From contig CANBCI010000002.1 in assembly GCA_947367055.1 (NCBI GenBank), positions 142,005 through 206,004 on the forward strand: a DNA stretch of 64,000 nt, in the 5' to 3' direction. This DNA comes from an uncultured Alphaproteobacteria bacterium. Lineage in GTDB: Bacteria; Pseudomonadota; Alphaproteobacteria; Rs-D84. Under the pieces are notes generated by a model. It was not told the DNA's origin. It saw only the letters and a program-made list of their open reading frames with translations, and did not search any database. Positions 42,117 through 50,082 of this stretch are shown piece after piece; within the stretch, counting starts at the first letter, position 1, and every line of letters begins with the position of its first letter. The position numbers and the translations under genes are program-made.

Positions 42117-42509
42117 ATGAGCATTATTAAAAAAATCGAAGACGCCCAGATTGCAAAATTAAAGGGCGACAAAAAAATCCCGAACTTCAAGGCCGGTGAT
42201 ACGTTGAAAGTGCACGTCAAGATCAAGGATGGCGACAAATTCCGTATCCAGATGTTTGAAGGTGTCGTAATCGCACGCGACGGCGGCATGGGCAATAATG
42301 CATCCTTTACGGTTCGCCGCGAATCATACGGTGTCGGTGTGGAACGCAAATTCCCGCTGTATAGCCCGGCGATTGAAAAAATCGAAAAGGTTCGTATCGG
42401 TAAGGTTCGTCGCGCGAAACTGTTCTTCCTGCGCGGGTTGTCCGGCAAAAAGGCTCGTATCGTCGAAGACTTGGCTGCGGCATCTGCGGAAAAGAACGCA
42501 AACAAATAA
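42117..42509 (+). CDS. rplS: 50S ribosomal protein L19
   Basis: A 130-residue protein at the 30S-50S interface. [24 protein letters not shown] and [24 protein letters not shown] are diagnostic. GGAAAAG precedes the ATG. Last gene of the rpsP cluster, ending with a terminator. Confidence 0.97.
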   Translation: MSIIKKIEDAQIAKLKGDKKIPNFKAGDTLKVHVKIKDGDKFRIQMFEGVVIARDGGMGNNASFTVRRESYGVGVERKFPLYSPAIEKIEKVRIGKVRRAKLFFLRGLSGKKARIVEDLAAASAEKNANK

Positions 42510-42530
42510 TACTCCATATTTGTTAAACAA

Positions 42531-42556
42531 AGTCCCGCTTTGGCGGGGCTTTTTTG
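42531..42556 (+). terminator. rplS terminator
   Basis: AGTCCCGC-TTTG-GCGGGGCT hairpin followed by six T. Confidence 0.88.
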
Positions 42557-42574
42557 TAGGTTCAATTTATAAAA

Positions 42575-42603
42575 TTGACTTTGCATGATGTGCGCGCTAA
42601 TAT
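42575..42603 (+). promoter_or_regulatory. Promoter of the DUF2155 gene
   Basis: TTGACT (42575), 17-base spacer, TAATAT (42598). The predicted +1 coincides with ATG 42611. Confidence 0.65.
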
Positions 42604-42610
42604 GCTGATT

Positions 42611-42985
42611 ATGAAAAGGCAGATTGTAAAACTATTGATTGGCGGGGCATTTGCGCTTGGGTTTGCGTCCGGCGCGAACGCGTATGTTGAACGCGATGTG
42701 GCAACCGTCCGTATTATGAACAAGGCCGCGGGCAAAACCCAAACCTTGGAAATTCCGGTTGGGCGCACGGTGGAATTTGAAAAACTGACCATGACCGCGC
42801 GTTCATGCAAGCAGACGGATCCGTTCCAGGCGGAAAACTATTTCATGTTTATAGAGGTTGCAAAATCCGGCGATGGTGATATTTTTTCCGGCTGGATGAA
42901 TAAAAATGAACCGGGCGATAACCCGTTACAGGATGCAGATTATGACCTGTGGCTGGTGGGATGCGCGGCAAGCAAAAAGGAATAA
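42611..42985 (+). CDS. DUF2155-family exported protein
   Basis: A 124-residue protein with a signal peptide (KRQIVKLLIGGAFALGFASGANA). The mature part shows LTMTARSCKQTDPFQAENYFMFIEV and IFSGWMNKNEPGDNPLQDADYDLWLVGC, the conserved pattern of DUF2155, widespread in alphaproteobacteria and unassigned. ATG 42611 is chosen over ATG 42602 because the promoter would place +1 at or beside it, making a leaderless mRNA. Two further small genes follow closely. Confidence 0.87.
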   Translation: MKRQIVKLLIGGAFALGFASGANAYVERDVATVRIMNKAAGKTQTLEIPVGRTVEFEKLTMTARSCKQTDPFQAENYFMFIEVAKSGDGDIFSGWMNKNEPGDNPLQDADYDLWLVGCAASKKE

Positions 42986-42987
42986 GA

Positions 42988-43419
42988 ATGTATTATAAGA
43001 AAGTACCTGTGTCTGATATGCTAATTGTTCCGAATTTGGTCGGATATGTGTTGGGCGACAATAGTCATATTATGGCCGTGGGTGAACAATTTTCGGAAAA
43101 ACCAGATTATGCCTGGATATGTCATAATTTAGAAACCGCAAAAAATATACTTGCGGCCGGCCGCGATACATATAATTGCTATTGTTCGCCCAATAGGCGC
43201 ATATATAATGTAATATATCGCGTGCATGCGGATAATATTTCGGGCGTATGGGTGGATAAAAAATTATTTTCTACAAATCAGGCGGATAAAATTATTGTCG
43301 ATCAAATTGTTCATTACGAGGAAAATAAATCGCCGTTTAATGCTGATGACATGATGCGGCAAATTTCTAAACTAAAACAGCATGGGATTTTGAGACAAGT
43401 CAAAACGAGGGGGAAATAA
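42988..43419 (+). CDS. Hypothetical protein
   Basis: A 143-residue protein with no signal peptide and mixed alpha/beta character (LIVPNLVGYVLGDN, NVIYRVHADNISGVWV). Not recognised. AAAAGGAATAAG before ATG 42988 supports the start. It is 2 bases after the DUF2155 gene, and its stop overlaps the next start (TAATG), so the three are co-translated. Confidence 0.75.
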   Translation: MYYKKVPVSDMLIVPNLVGYVLGDNSHIMAVGEQFSEKPDYAWICHNLETAKNILAAGRDTYNCYCSPNRRIYNVIYRVHADNISGVWVDKKLFSTNQADKIIVDQIVHYEENKSPFNADDMMRQISKLKQHGILRQVKTRGK

Positions 43420-43724
43420 TGAAACACTTAAAAAAGTTTTTATTGTTTTTTGTCGGTGTATGCGTGCTGATAATGGCGCTGGTCCTGTTCTTTTTTGCGC
43501 AACGCAGCAGTGATTTGGAATCCGGCACATTAAAGAATTGGCGTTCCGCATCATTGGAACGGCGCGCGGCCGCCGTGCGTGTTTTGACCGCATCGGAAAG
43601 TAATACGGATTTGACGGTTGCGTGTGTGGATAAGATGTCCACGCTGCCCGATTCCGGCGAAATGGCGATAAAGGACGCCGTGTCGTTGTGCTATACCGGG
43701 ATTCAATTAAAAGAAAATTTGTAA
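43419..43724 (+). CDS. Small single-pass membrane protein
   Basis: A 101-residue protein. A membrane segment near residues 5-28 (KKFLLFFVGVCVLIMALVLFFF) leaves a hydrophilic C-terminal part with two cysteines, probably periplasmic. Function unknown. The start overlaps the previous stop by one base and GAGGGGGAAA precedes it. Confidence 0.75.
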   Translation: MKHLKKFLLFFVGVCVLIMALVLFFFAQRSSDLESGTLKNWRSASLERRAAAVRVLTASESNTDLTVACVDKMSTLPDSGEMAIKDAVSLCYTGIQLKENL

Positions 43725-43729
43725 ATCAA

Positions 43730-44851
43730 ATGACCAAAGAAAATATTATTCGTACCGATATGGGCGCGATGCGCGGTGACGGTGTGGCGGCGCACCCTGT
43801 TTTATGTTTGGGAATTGAATCGTCTTGCGATGAAACCAGTGCCGCGATTGTTGATTCAAACCGCAATATATTGTCGCACATAATTTATTCACAGATTCCG
43901 GAACATCAAAAATACGGCGGTGTGGTTCCGGAACTGGCCGCGCGTGCGCATATATTGGCGATTGACGCGGTAATAAACCAGACGCTGGCCGCGGCGGGTA
44001 AAACAATCGCGGATATTGATGTTATTGCCGCGACGGCCGGCCCGGGGCTTATCGGTGGTGTGTTGGTCGGGTGGATGGCCGCCACCGGAATCGCGCAATC
44101 AACGGGCAAGCCGCTGGTTGCGGTCAATCATTTGGAAGGACACGCCCTGGTCCCGCGGTTGCATGCCGCGGCGGCAAACGGAACCGATGAAAACACGTCT
44201 GTCGCGTTTCCGTATCTGTTAATGCTGGCGTCGGGCGGTCATTGCCAGATTTTGCTGGTGCGCGGTGTCGGAAAATATGAATTGATTGGTCAGACACTGG
44301 ACGATAGCGCGGGCGAGGCATTTGACAAGGTTTCAAAAATGCTGAATCTGGGGTATCCGGGCGGACCGGTGGTGGACAACCGCGCCAAATCCGGTAATCC
44401 GAACGCGTTCAAGTTTCCGCGTCCGCTGTGCGACAAGCCCGGTTGTGATTTTTCATTCAGCGGCATAAAAACCGCGGCTCGAACATTCTTGGAAAAAAAT
44501 CCCGGACCTCATTCGGACGAATTTATAAATGATTTTTGTGCATCGTTTCAGGCGTCCGTCGTTGACTGCATAATAAACCGACTGGGCAATGCAATGCGGG
44601 ATGTGCGCGTACATTCCGCTGCGCCAAAAACATTGGTTGTGGCCGGCGGTGTTGCTAAAAACAGTGCAATACGTGCGGCAATGGAAAAATTAGCCGCTGC
44701 GCATGGCATGGTATTTGCTGCCCCGCCTATGAATCTGTGTACGGACAACGGGGCCATGATTGCATGGGCCGGGCTGGAAAATTACGCGGTGGGTCGCATC
44801 GTGCGTGAACCGATTGCGCCGCGGCCGCGTTGGCCGTTGACCGAATTATGA
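43730..44851 (+). CDS. tsaD: tRNA N6-adenosine threonylcarbamoyltransferase
   Basis: A 373-residue enzyme that installs t6A37 on ANN-decoding tRNAs with TsaB/TsaE. LGIESSCDETSAAIVD near residue 24, VVPELAARAHI, the metal-binding HLEGH, and LMLASGGHCQI are diagnostic. The N-terminal extension of about 20 residues before VLCLGIE may be partly absent if a later start is used. It begins 5 bases after the small membrane-protein gene and ends at a terminator. Confidence 0.96.
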   Translation: MTKENIIRTDMGAMRGDGVAAHPVLCLGIESSCDETSAAIVDSNRNILSHIIYSQIPEHQKYGGVVPELAARAHILAIDAVINQTLAAAGKTIADIDVIAATAGPGLIGGVLVGWMAATGIAQSTGKPLVAVNHLEGHALVPRLHAAAANGTDENTSVAFPYLLMLASGGHCQILLVRGVGKYELIGQTLDDSAGEAFDKVSKMLNLGYPGGPVVDNRAKSGNPNAFKFPRPLCDKPGCDFSFSGIKTAARTFLEKNPGPHSDEFINDFCASFQASVVDCIINRLGNAMRDVRVHSAAPKTLVVAGGVAKNSAIRAAMEKLAAAHGMVFAAPPMNLCTDNGAMIAWAGLENYAVGRIVREPIAPRPRWPLTEL

Positions 44852-44856
44852 GATAT

Positions 44857-44878
44857 ACGGGGCGCTGCCCCGTTTTTT
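44857..44878 (+). terminator. tsaD terminator
   Basis: ACGGGGC-GCT-GCCCCGT hairpin then TTTTTT. Confidence 0.9.
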
Positions 44879-44887
44879 ATGCACAAT

Positions 44888-44996
44888 AAAAAGGTTCGTT
44901 TTTTTTTGTGACGCGCATAAAATTGACTATCGGCCAAAAATGCGATAAAATTTTGTTAAAGCGGGTTAAAAATAATGCACCAAAAAAACGAACCTT
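44888..44996 (+). repeat. Inverted repeats flanking a promoter
   Basis: AAAAGGTTCGTTTTTTT near 44889..44905 is the exact reverse complement of AAAAAAACGAACCTTTT at 44982..44998, a 17-bp perfect inverted repeat, extending imperfectly with GTG/CAC. The promoter at 44923..44951 lies between the arms, and the right arm covers codons 3-8 of the next gene. Confidence 0.75.
44923..44951 (+). promoter_or_regulatory. Promoter of the first Cys/His/Asp paralog
   Basis: TTGACT (44923), 17-base spacer, TAAAAT (44946). Confidence 0.62.
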
Positions 44997-45550
44997 TTGA
45001 TATGGCGTCGGAACGCATAAAGGCTTATGAAAAAGCAACCAGGTTTTTAATATGGCGCCTTGCCAAAACGAAATTTCCAAACGATGTCGATATTGAATTT
45101 GATATGCCGGGCATGGTTGCGAAATTTCGTCAGGCATTCAGATTGCCGGATTTACGCGCGACTGTTTTGGCGCCAAAGTATGAGGTGGCGCGTTGTTCCG
45201 CGGCAAATTTTTCCGCCGGATTTTGCGGTATTGCAAGTTATGCATGGCATCATATGTTCCGCCTGAAATCTGGGGCGCCGATATGGCAGATGTATTATTT
45301 TTCAAATGTCGGGGATGGGCGTCGACTGATAAATCATGTTTGGCTGCAAAATATTTATGATGGTTCGGTTTTGGATTTGACTTTTGATCAATCGGTTGAT
45401 TCGCGCGGCCGCTTTATAGAAATTCCGTATGAATTAGGGCGCCGGATTGACGGTGATTTTGCATTTAAGCGCGCATTTGAATTTGGAAAATATATTGATA
45501 TAGATCTGAAAAGAATCGTAATGCGCAATGCGCTGCGCGGACATGACTAA
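44975..45550 (+). CDS. Cys/His/Asp paralog 1, putative peptidase-like or transglutaminase-like fold
   Basis: A 191-residue protein, not recognised, but clearly homologous to the next gene: ATRFLIWRL, GFCGIASYAW, NHVWLQNIYDGSVLDLTFDQ and IPYELGR have counterparts there. The order of Cys (about residue 84), His (about 121) and Asp (about 135) resembles papain-like or transglutaminase-like triads. That is inference. No signal peptide. ATG 44975 is used; ATG 45002 is an alternative that would leave the inverted-repeat arm outside the gene. Confidence 0.75.
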   Translation: MHQKNEPFDMASERIKAYEKATRFLIWRLAKTKFPNDVDIEFDMPGMVAKFRQAFRLPDLRATVLAPKYEVARCSAANFSAGFCGIASYAWHHMFRLKSGAPIWQMYYFSNVGDGRRLINHVWLQNIYDGSVLDLTFDQSVDSRGRFIEIPYELGRRIDGDFAFKRAFEFGKYIDIDLKRIVMRNALRGHD

Positions 45551-45558
45551 TTATAAAA

Positions 45559-45587
45559 TTGAAAAATCTGTGGTACTTTGTTATAAT
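45559..45587 (+). promoter_or_regulatory. Promoter of the second paralog
   Basis: TTGAAA (45559), 17-base spacer, TATAAT (45582); the predicted +1 is the A of ATG 45595. Confidence 0.7.
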
Positions 45588-45594
45588 TCCAATT

Positions 45595-46098
45595 ATGGAA
45601 AAAAACAAAACAGATTTTTATGAAAATGCAACGCGTCAATTGCTAAAACGCCTAGATTCCATGGGGGGGGGATTATCCCCTTATGATAAGATGCGTGCAA
45701 AAAATTTTATTTTGTTATTTCGTGATGGGTTTAAGTCAGAAACCGTAAAATACAATACATTTTATCCAATACTGGGGGATAAATATAAATTATTCACATA
45801 TGATTCCGACGGCTTTTGCCGCGCGTCCAGTTCGGCGTTCGTATCGCTGATGAATGCCGACTGGCAGTTGATGTACATTGATGAAATATGGACTTATGGT
45901 CCGCATTTTTATGTTCAACATATTCCAACCCGGCATGTTCTTGATATAACTTTTGATCAATATAAATTTTATGATTTTGAAATTCCATACTATTTGGGCC
46001 GCCCGACTGAGATGAATAGTGATAATCGTGACATTGCCAAGAAATTTCTAAATTCTTTGGGTATTGGGAAATTAGTGAACAATAATGGGAAAGATTAA
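45595..46098 (+). CDS. Cys/His/Asp paralog 2 with G9 tract
   Basis: A 167-residue homolog of the preceding protein: ATRQLLKRL, GFCRASSSAF, PHFYVQHIPTRHVLDITFDQ and IPYYLGR align with it. Its candidate Cys/His/Asp order is the same. Codons 23-26 contain nine consecutive G (45663..45671); loss or gain of one G gives a stop codon within about 30 codons, so it could be phase-variable. ATG 45595 is favoured because the promoter puts +1 there. Function unknown. Confidence 0.78.
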   Translation: MEKNKTDFYENATRQLLKRLDSMGGGLSPYDKMRAKNFILLFRDGFKSETVKYNTFYPILGDKYKLFTYDSDGFCRASSSAFVSLMNADWQLMYIDEIWTYGPHFYVQHIPTRHVLDITFDQYKFYDFEIPYYLGRPTEMNSDNRDIAKKFLNSLGIGKLVNNNGKD

Positions 46099-46102
46099 TA
46101 TC

Positions 46103-47341
46103 ATGCAAATACCAGAACCATTTGTACAACCGGATATGATATTCAGTGTTTCTGATGCGTCGGCGCTGTTGAAAAATGTGGTGGAAACCGCATTCCCGCG
46201 CATAAAAATTCGCGGCGAATTATCGCAGATAACGCGCGCCACGTCGGGGCATATGTACATGACGATAAAGGATGCCGGCGCCGCAATTTCCGTTATAATA
46301 TGGCGCGGAACCCCGGTGTCGTTTCGCCTTGAAGAAGGTATGGAGGTTGTCGTCACCGGGCGCTTTACCACCTATCCTGCGCGCAGCAATTATCAGATTA
46401 TCGTCACTGAAATTGAAATGGCGGGTATTGGCGCAATCCTAAAAATGTTGGAGGAACGGAAACAAAAACTTGCCGCCGAGGGGTTGTTTGACACGTCGCG
46501 CAAAAAGCCGTTACCGAAATTACCGGCGCGCATCGGTGTCGTAACCAGTCCAACCGGCGCCGCATTTCAAGATATTCAAAACCGTCTGCGCGAACGTTTT
46601 CCGGTGCATGTGATTTTGTACCCCGCCACGGTTCAGGGCGCAACCGCCGCGGCAGAAGTGGCCGCCGGCATAGAATACTTTAACCGTGCGGACAATGTTG
46701 ATTTGATAATTGTCGCGCGCGGCGGTGGCGCATTGGAAGACTTGCTGCCCTTTTCCGAAGAAATTATTGTACGGGCCGCGGCCGCCAGTCACATACCCCT
46801 TATATCCGGCGTTGGGCATGAACCGGATTGGATGCTGATTGATTTTGCGGCGGATTTTCGCGCGCCGACCCCCACCGGTGCGGCCGAGGCCGCGGTTCCT
46901 ACAAAATTATCCCTGATTCAAGATTTGGATAATCAGTGGCACAGATTGCAGGGTGCGCTTGCGGCACGTTTGGCGACCGCGCGTCAGAAAATGGAATTAA
47001 TATCATTGAAAAGCCCGCAACAAATGTTAATGGAACGTCAGCAGCGTCTGGACGACATGTCGCGAACACTGGGGATTATCATAAACGGCCGACTGCAGAC
47101 CGCGCGCCAGAAAATGGATGCGGTGCCGTCCATGGCCGTGATGTTGGCCAACAAGATGCAGTCCATGCGTCAGATGATTTCGCATGTCGGCCAAATGTTG
47201 AATTCTTTGAGTTATAAGAGCGTTCTGTCGCGTGGGTTTGCAATTGTGCGTGATGCGTCCGGCGGTGTTGTGTCGCATGCGGCCGATGCAGCGCGCATAT
47301 TCTCGATTGAATTTGCGGACGGTGTTGCAAAATTGCAATAG
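46103..47341 (+). CDS. xseA: Exodeoxyribonuclease VII large subunit
   Basis: A 412-residue subunit of ExoVII, which degrades single-stranded DNA in repair. An N-terminal OB fold (FSVSDASALLKNVVETAFPRIKIRGELSQ) is followed by the catalytic domain with ARIGVVTSPTGAAFQDI, VARGGGALEDLLPFSEE and GVGHEPDWMLIDFAADFRAPTPTGAAE, and a coiled-coil C-terminus. ATG 46103 has GGGAAAGA upstream; ATG 46085 is an in-frame alternative overlapping the previous gene. xseB is not adjacent. Confidence 0.95.
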   Translation: MQIPEPFVQPDMIFSVSDASALLKNVVETAFPRIKIRGELSQITRATSGHMYMTIKDAGAAISVIIWRGTPVSFRLEEGMEVVVTGRFTTYPARSNYQIIVTEIEMAGIGAILKMLEERKQKLAAEGLFDTSRKKPLPKLPARIGVVTSPTGAAFQDIQNRLRERFPVHVILYPATVQGATAAAEVAAGIEYFNRADNVDLIIVARGGGALEDLLPFSEEIIVRAAAASHIPLISGVGHEPDWMLIDFAADFRAPTPTGAAEAAVPTKLSLIQDLDNQWHRLQGALAARLATARQKMELISLKSPQQMLMERQQRLDDMSRTLGIIINGRLQTARQKMDAVPSMAVMLANKMQSMRQMISHVGQMLNSLSYKSVLSRGFAIVRDASGGVVSHAADAARIFSIEFADGVAKLQ

Positions 47342-47344
47342 GGC

Positions 47345-47373
47345 TTGTGTTTTTCGCACTGATTATTTATAAT
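47345..47373 (+). promoter_or_regulatory. Promoter of leader copy D
   Basis: TTGTGT (47345), 17-base spacer, TATAAT (47368), immediately after the xseA stop. Confidence 0.75.
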
Positions 47374-47379
47374 AATTTC

Positions 47380-47626
47380 TGAAACCATATGGATGATGGC
47401 TTCAGGGACTTAAGAAATCCTTTATTTCGGCGATGGTGTTCCATCGTAATCCGCCCCGGCGGTCGTCGCATTGGCGCGCGCCGTTTGCATTTGCAGCCCG
47501 ACCAAAAATAAACCGGTCGGGGATCCGTCGGCTATATGTTGAAGGCCGCGGGGTCATTCCGAAATATGATTTTCTTAATCCCCGACCGCCATGCCTTTGG
47601 CGGTTTTATAAAGCGAGGGGGATAAA
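47380..47626 (+). promoter_or_regulatory. Structured leader RNA, copy D
   Basis: The P1 5' strand at 47410..47430 pairs with the 3' strand at 47559..47578 (TTAAGAAA with TTTCTTAA-type, TATTTCG with CGAAATA). The C-rich strand CCCGACC is at 47497..47503, the switch GGTCGGGGAT at 47515..47524 and the pseudoknot strand ATCCCCGACC at 47578..47587. The terminator ACCGCCA/TGGCGGTTTTA is at 47585..47607. The ATG follows 20 bases later. Confidence 0.75.
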
Positions 47627-48337
47627 ATGAAAAAATATATAACCGCGTTATGTGTTGCCATTGCGATGTTTGCAGGGAATTCGCGGGCGGACGATTGTCC
47701 GATAAACGGGAATATGTCGTCAAATTATTGTTATGTTGATCCGGATATTCTGGGCGATGACTGTCTGGAGCTCAATTGGTCCGGCGATTGCACGTCGTCT
47801 GCACTGCCGGTTGATTCCAGTTGCACCACGGCATGTAAAACATGGCAGCAGACAAGAACGCAGACAAAGTCTGTGGTAAACGGCGCGTATGCGACAAAAT
47901 ATTGGCCCGTATTGGAAATTAGTTGCAATAGCGGCAGCGGTACGATTTATTGCAATATAAACGACCAGAACGGCAGTACCTATTCCAGCGTCAAAGTTTG
48001 CGCATCGGGGTATTATGGTGATGGAAAAACATGCACAAAGTGTCCTGCAAACGCGACATGCAGCGGTGAAGGAAACACGACGTTTACCTGTAACAGCGGG
48101 TATTGCAACACAGGTACCGCATGTGTGGCGCGGCCGGCCAATTCCACCTGCAGCGGTTCAACATTCAAATGTAATGCCGGGTATTATAAAAACGGTACGT
48201 CATGCCAAGCGTGCCCGTCCGGCGGAACCAGTGTTGCCGGCGCAACGGCGCAATCGCAATGTTTTATTCGTTCGGGTGCCTCGCAAAGCGATAGAAGCGG
48301 AAAGTGGCAATACACTTCAAATTGTTATTATAATTAG
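47627..48337 (+). CDS. Exported Cys-rich protein D with shared C-terminal module
   Basis: A 236-residue protein with a signal peptide (KKYITALCVAIAMFAGNSRA). The mature protein holds about 22 cysteines in repeats such as CASGYYGDGKTCTKCP, CSGEGNTTFTC and CNAGYYKNGTSCQACP, resembling EGF/TNFR-like repeats. It ends with QCFIR...DRSGKWQYTSNCYYN, the module shared with proteins A, B and C1. GAGGGGGATAAA precedes the ATG. A terminator shared with recN follows. Confidence 0.85.
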   Translation: MKKYITALCVAIAMFAGNSRADDCPINGNMSSNYCYVDPDILGDDCLELNWSGDCTSSALPVDSSCTTACKTWQQTRTQTKSVVNGAYATKYWPVLEISCNSGSGTIYCNINDQNGSTYSSVKVCASGYYGDGKTCTKCPANATCSGEGNTTFTCNSGYCNTGTACVARPANSTCSGSTFKCNAGYYKNGTSCQACPSGGTSVAGATAQSQCFIRSGASQSDRSGKWQYTSNCYYN

Positions 48338-48341
48338 ATAT

Positions 48342-48368
48342 AAAAATCCCAGTAATCTGGGATTTTAT
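48342..48368. terminator. Bidirectional terminator between protein D and recN
   Basis: AAAATCCCAG/CTGGGATTTTA hairpin with A/T flanks on both sides. Confidence 0.85.
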
Positions 48369-50021
48369 TTATTTGTGAATCAGGGTCTTTGCCGTCGCCA
48401 GTGATTGTGGGGTTATTTTTTCACCGCTGATTATTCGGGCGATTTCGTTTAGTCTGTCGTTCCCGCTTATTTCCATGACCGTCGTTGTTGTCACATCGTT
48501 TTTTACGGTTTTGGATATTTTATAGTGACGGTCTGCGTAACCTGCGACCTGGGCAGAATGTGTGATAACCAATGCCTGGGACCCGTTCGCCAATTTGTTA
48601 AGGCGTAAGCCAACCGCGCTGGCGGTGGCGCCGCTGATTCCGGTGTCAACCTCGTCAAACACAAAAGTGTGCGCATTGTCATCACCGGCCAGCACAACGC
48701 GCATGGCCAGCATCAGTCGCGCCAATTCGCCGCCCGATGCGGATTTGTGCAGTGGCGCAAACGGGGCGCCGGGATTTGTTTTTATCATAAACAATATGTC
48801 GTCGGTTCCGTGCACAGATGGTGCGGCCGGATTGTTGACGACGGCAAAGTCCGCCTGCCCCAGTTTCAAATCCGGTAATTCAGCCAGCAATGCCGCGCGC
48901 ATTGCGTTTGCCGCCGCATCGCGCGCCGCGGTCAATTGTTCGGCATATTGGTCAAACGCCGCGCGGTATTTTTTTACGTCCGATTTCAGTTTTTTTAATT
49001 CCGCGTCAGAATTGTCAATTGCGTTCAATTGTGCCGTCATTTTTTCATAAGTTTGCGGCAGTTCATCCGGTGTTACGCGGTGTTTGCGTGCGGCGGCGCG
49101 AATGGCAAACAGTCTTTCTTCTATCGCGTCCATGTCGTCCATATCGGCATCCGGCGGCGTAAGCGTTCCGGCCACATCGGAAACTATTTCCGCAGCATCA
49201 AACAGACGTTCAATCTGGGCCGCATAGGGATTTGGGTCTGTTTTTATGCGCCCCAGTATGTGTGCGACGGTGCAGATTGCCGCATCAAGTGATTGGCCGC
49301 GCGGGGAAATTGCATCGGCGGCCTCTGACAATATGGCGGCGTTTTTTTCCGCGTTCATCATTGCGGCGCGACGGGCCGCCAATTCGCTTTCTTCGCCTGG
49401 TTGCGGATTCAATGCGCGTAATTCCGCGACGTTATGCTCTAAAAATTCGCGTTCCGACGCCGCCCGGTCCAACATTTCGCGCAGATTTTTTAACTGCGTG
49501 TCGGCCGCATGATATGCGTTATAGGCGTCCTTTACCGCGGCTAATAATTTGTCGTAATCGCGTATGCGCCGTGCCGCAAATTCGTCCAGTGCCGCGCGAT
49601 GCGTCGCCGGATCCAATAGTGTGTGATTCGCAAACTGACCGTGAATTTCAACAAGTGCGTCGCCAATTTGTTTCAACGTTTTTACCGATACAGGTGTATC
49701 GTTAACCCATGCGCGGCTTTTCCCGTCGGCGCCCAGTGTGCGTCGCAATATCAATGGGCCGTCACATTCTATTCCGTTGTCGTCAAGGATGCTTTTCGCG
49801 GTCGCAGGGCATGTGTCAAATTCTGCAACAACGGACGCACTGTCGCACCCGTGCCGTAGCAATCCCGTGTCGGACCGCGCCCCCAGCGCCATGGATAATG
49901 CGTCAAGCAGAATGCTCTTTCCGGCGCCGGTTTCGCCGGTTAATATGTTTAACCCGGACCCAAATTCAAGATTTAGCCGTTCAATCAGTACGATATTTGA
50001 AATGCTTAATGACACTAACAT
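48369..50021 (-). CDS. recN: DNA repair protein RecN
   Basis: A 550-residue SMC-like ATPase for double-strand break repair. Walker A is GETGAGKS near residue 30, a long coiled coil occupies about residues 150-370, the ABC signature SGGELARLMLAMRVVL lies near 438, and Walker B is FVFDEVDTGISG near 462. The family length is 550-560. It shares a repair context with the AddA genes upstream, 61 bases away on the same strand. Confidence 0.96.
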   Translation of the reverse strand: MLVSLSISNIVLIERLNLEFGSGLNILTGETGAGKSILLDALSMALGARSDTGLLRHGCDSASVVAEFDTCPATAKSILDDNGIECDGPLILRRTLGADGKSRAWVNDTPVSVKTLKQIGDALVEIHGQFANHTLLDPATHRAALDEFAARRIRDYDKLLAAVKDAYNAYHAADTQLKNLREMLDRAASEREFLEHNVAELRALNPQPGEESELAARRAAMMNAEKNAAILSEAADAISPRGQSLDAAICTVAHILGRIKTDPNPYAAQIERLFDAAEIVSDVAGTLTPPDADMDDMDAIEERLFAIRAAARKHRVTPDELPQTYEKMTAQLNAIDNSDAELKKLKSDVKKYRAAFDQYAEQLTAARDAAANAMRAALLAELPDLKLGQADFAVVNNPAAPSVHGTDDILFMIKTNPGAPFAPLHKSASGGELARLMLAMRVVLAGDDNAHTFVFDEVDTGISGATASAVGLRLNKLANGSQALVITHSAQVAGYADRHYKISKTVKNDVTTTTVMEISGNDRLNEIARIISGEKITPQSLATAKTLIHK

Positions 50022-50082
50022 AATGTGAATTATAACCGTTTTGTGGTGCGCAGTTCAAGAATTTTTATAGCTTATGCAAACT

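Noticed and set aside
44879-44985. Direct repeat ATGCAC followed by A-rich sequence around the inverted repeats
   Set aside because: Only six bases plus an A-rich run; likely coincidence next to the real inverted repeat.
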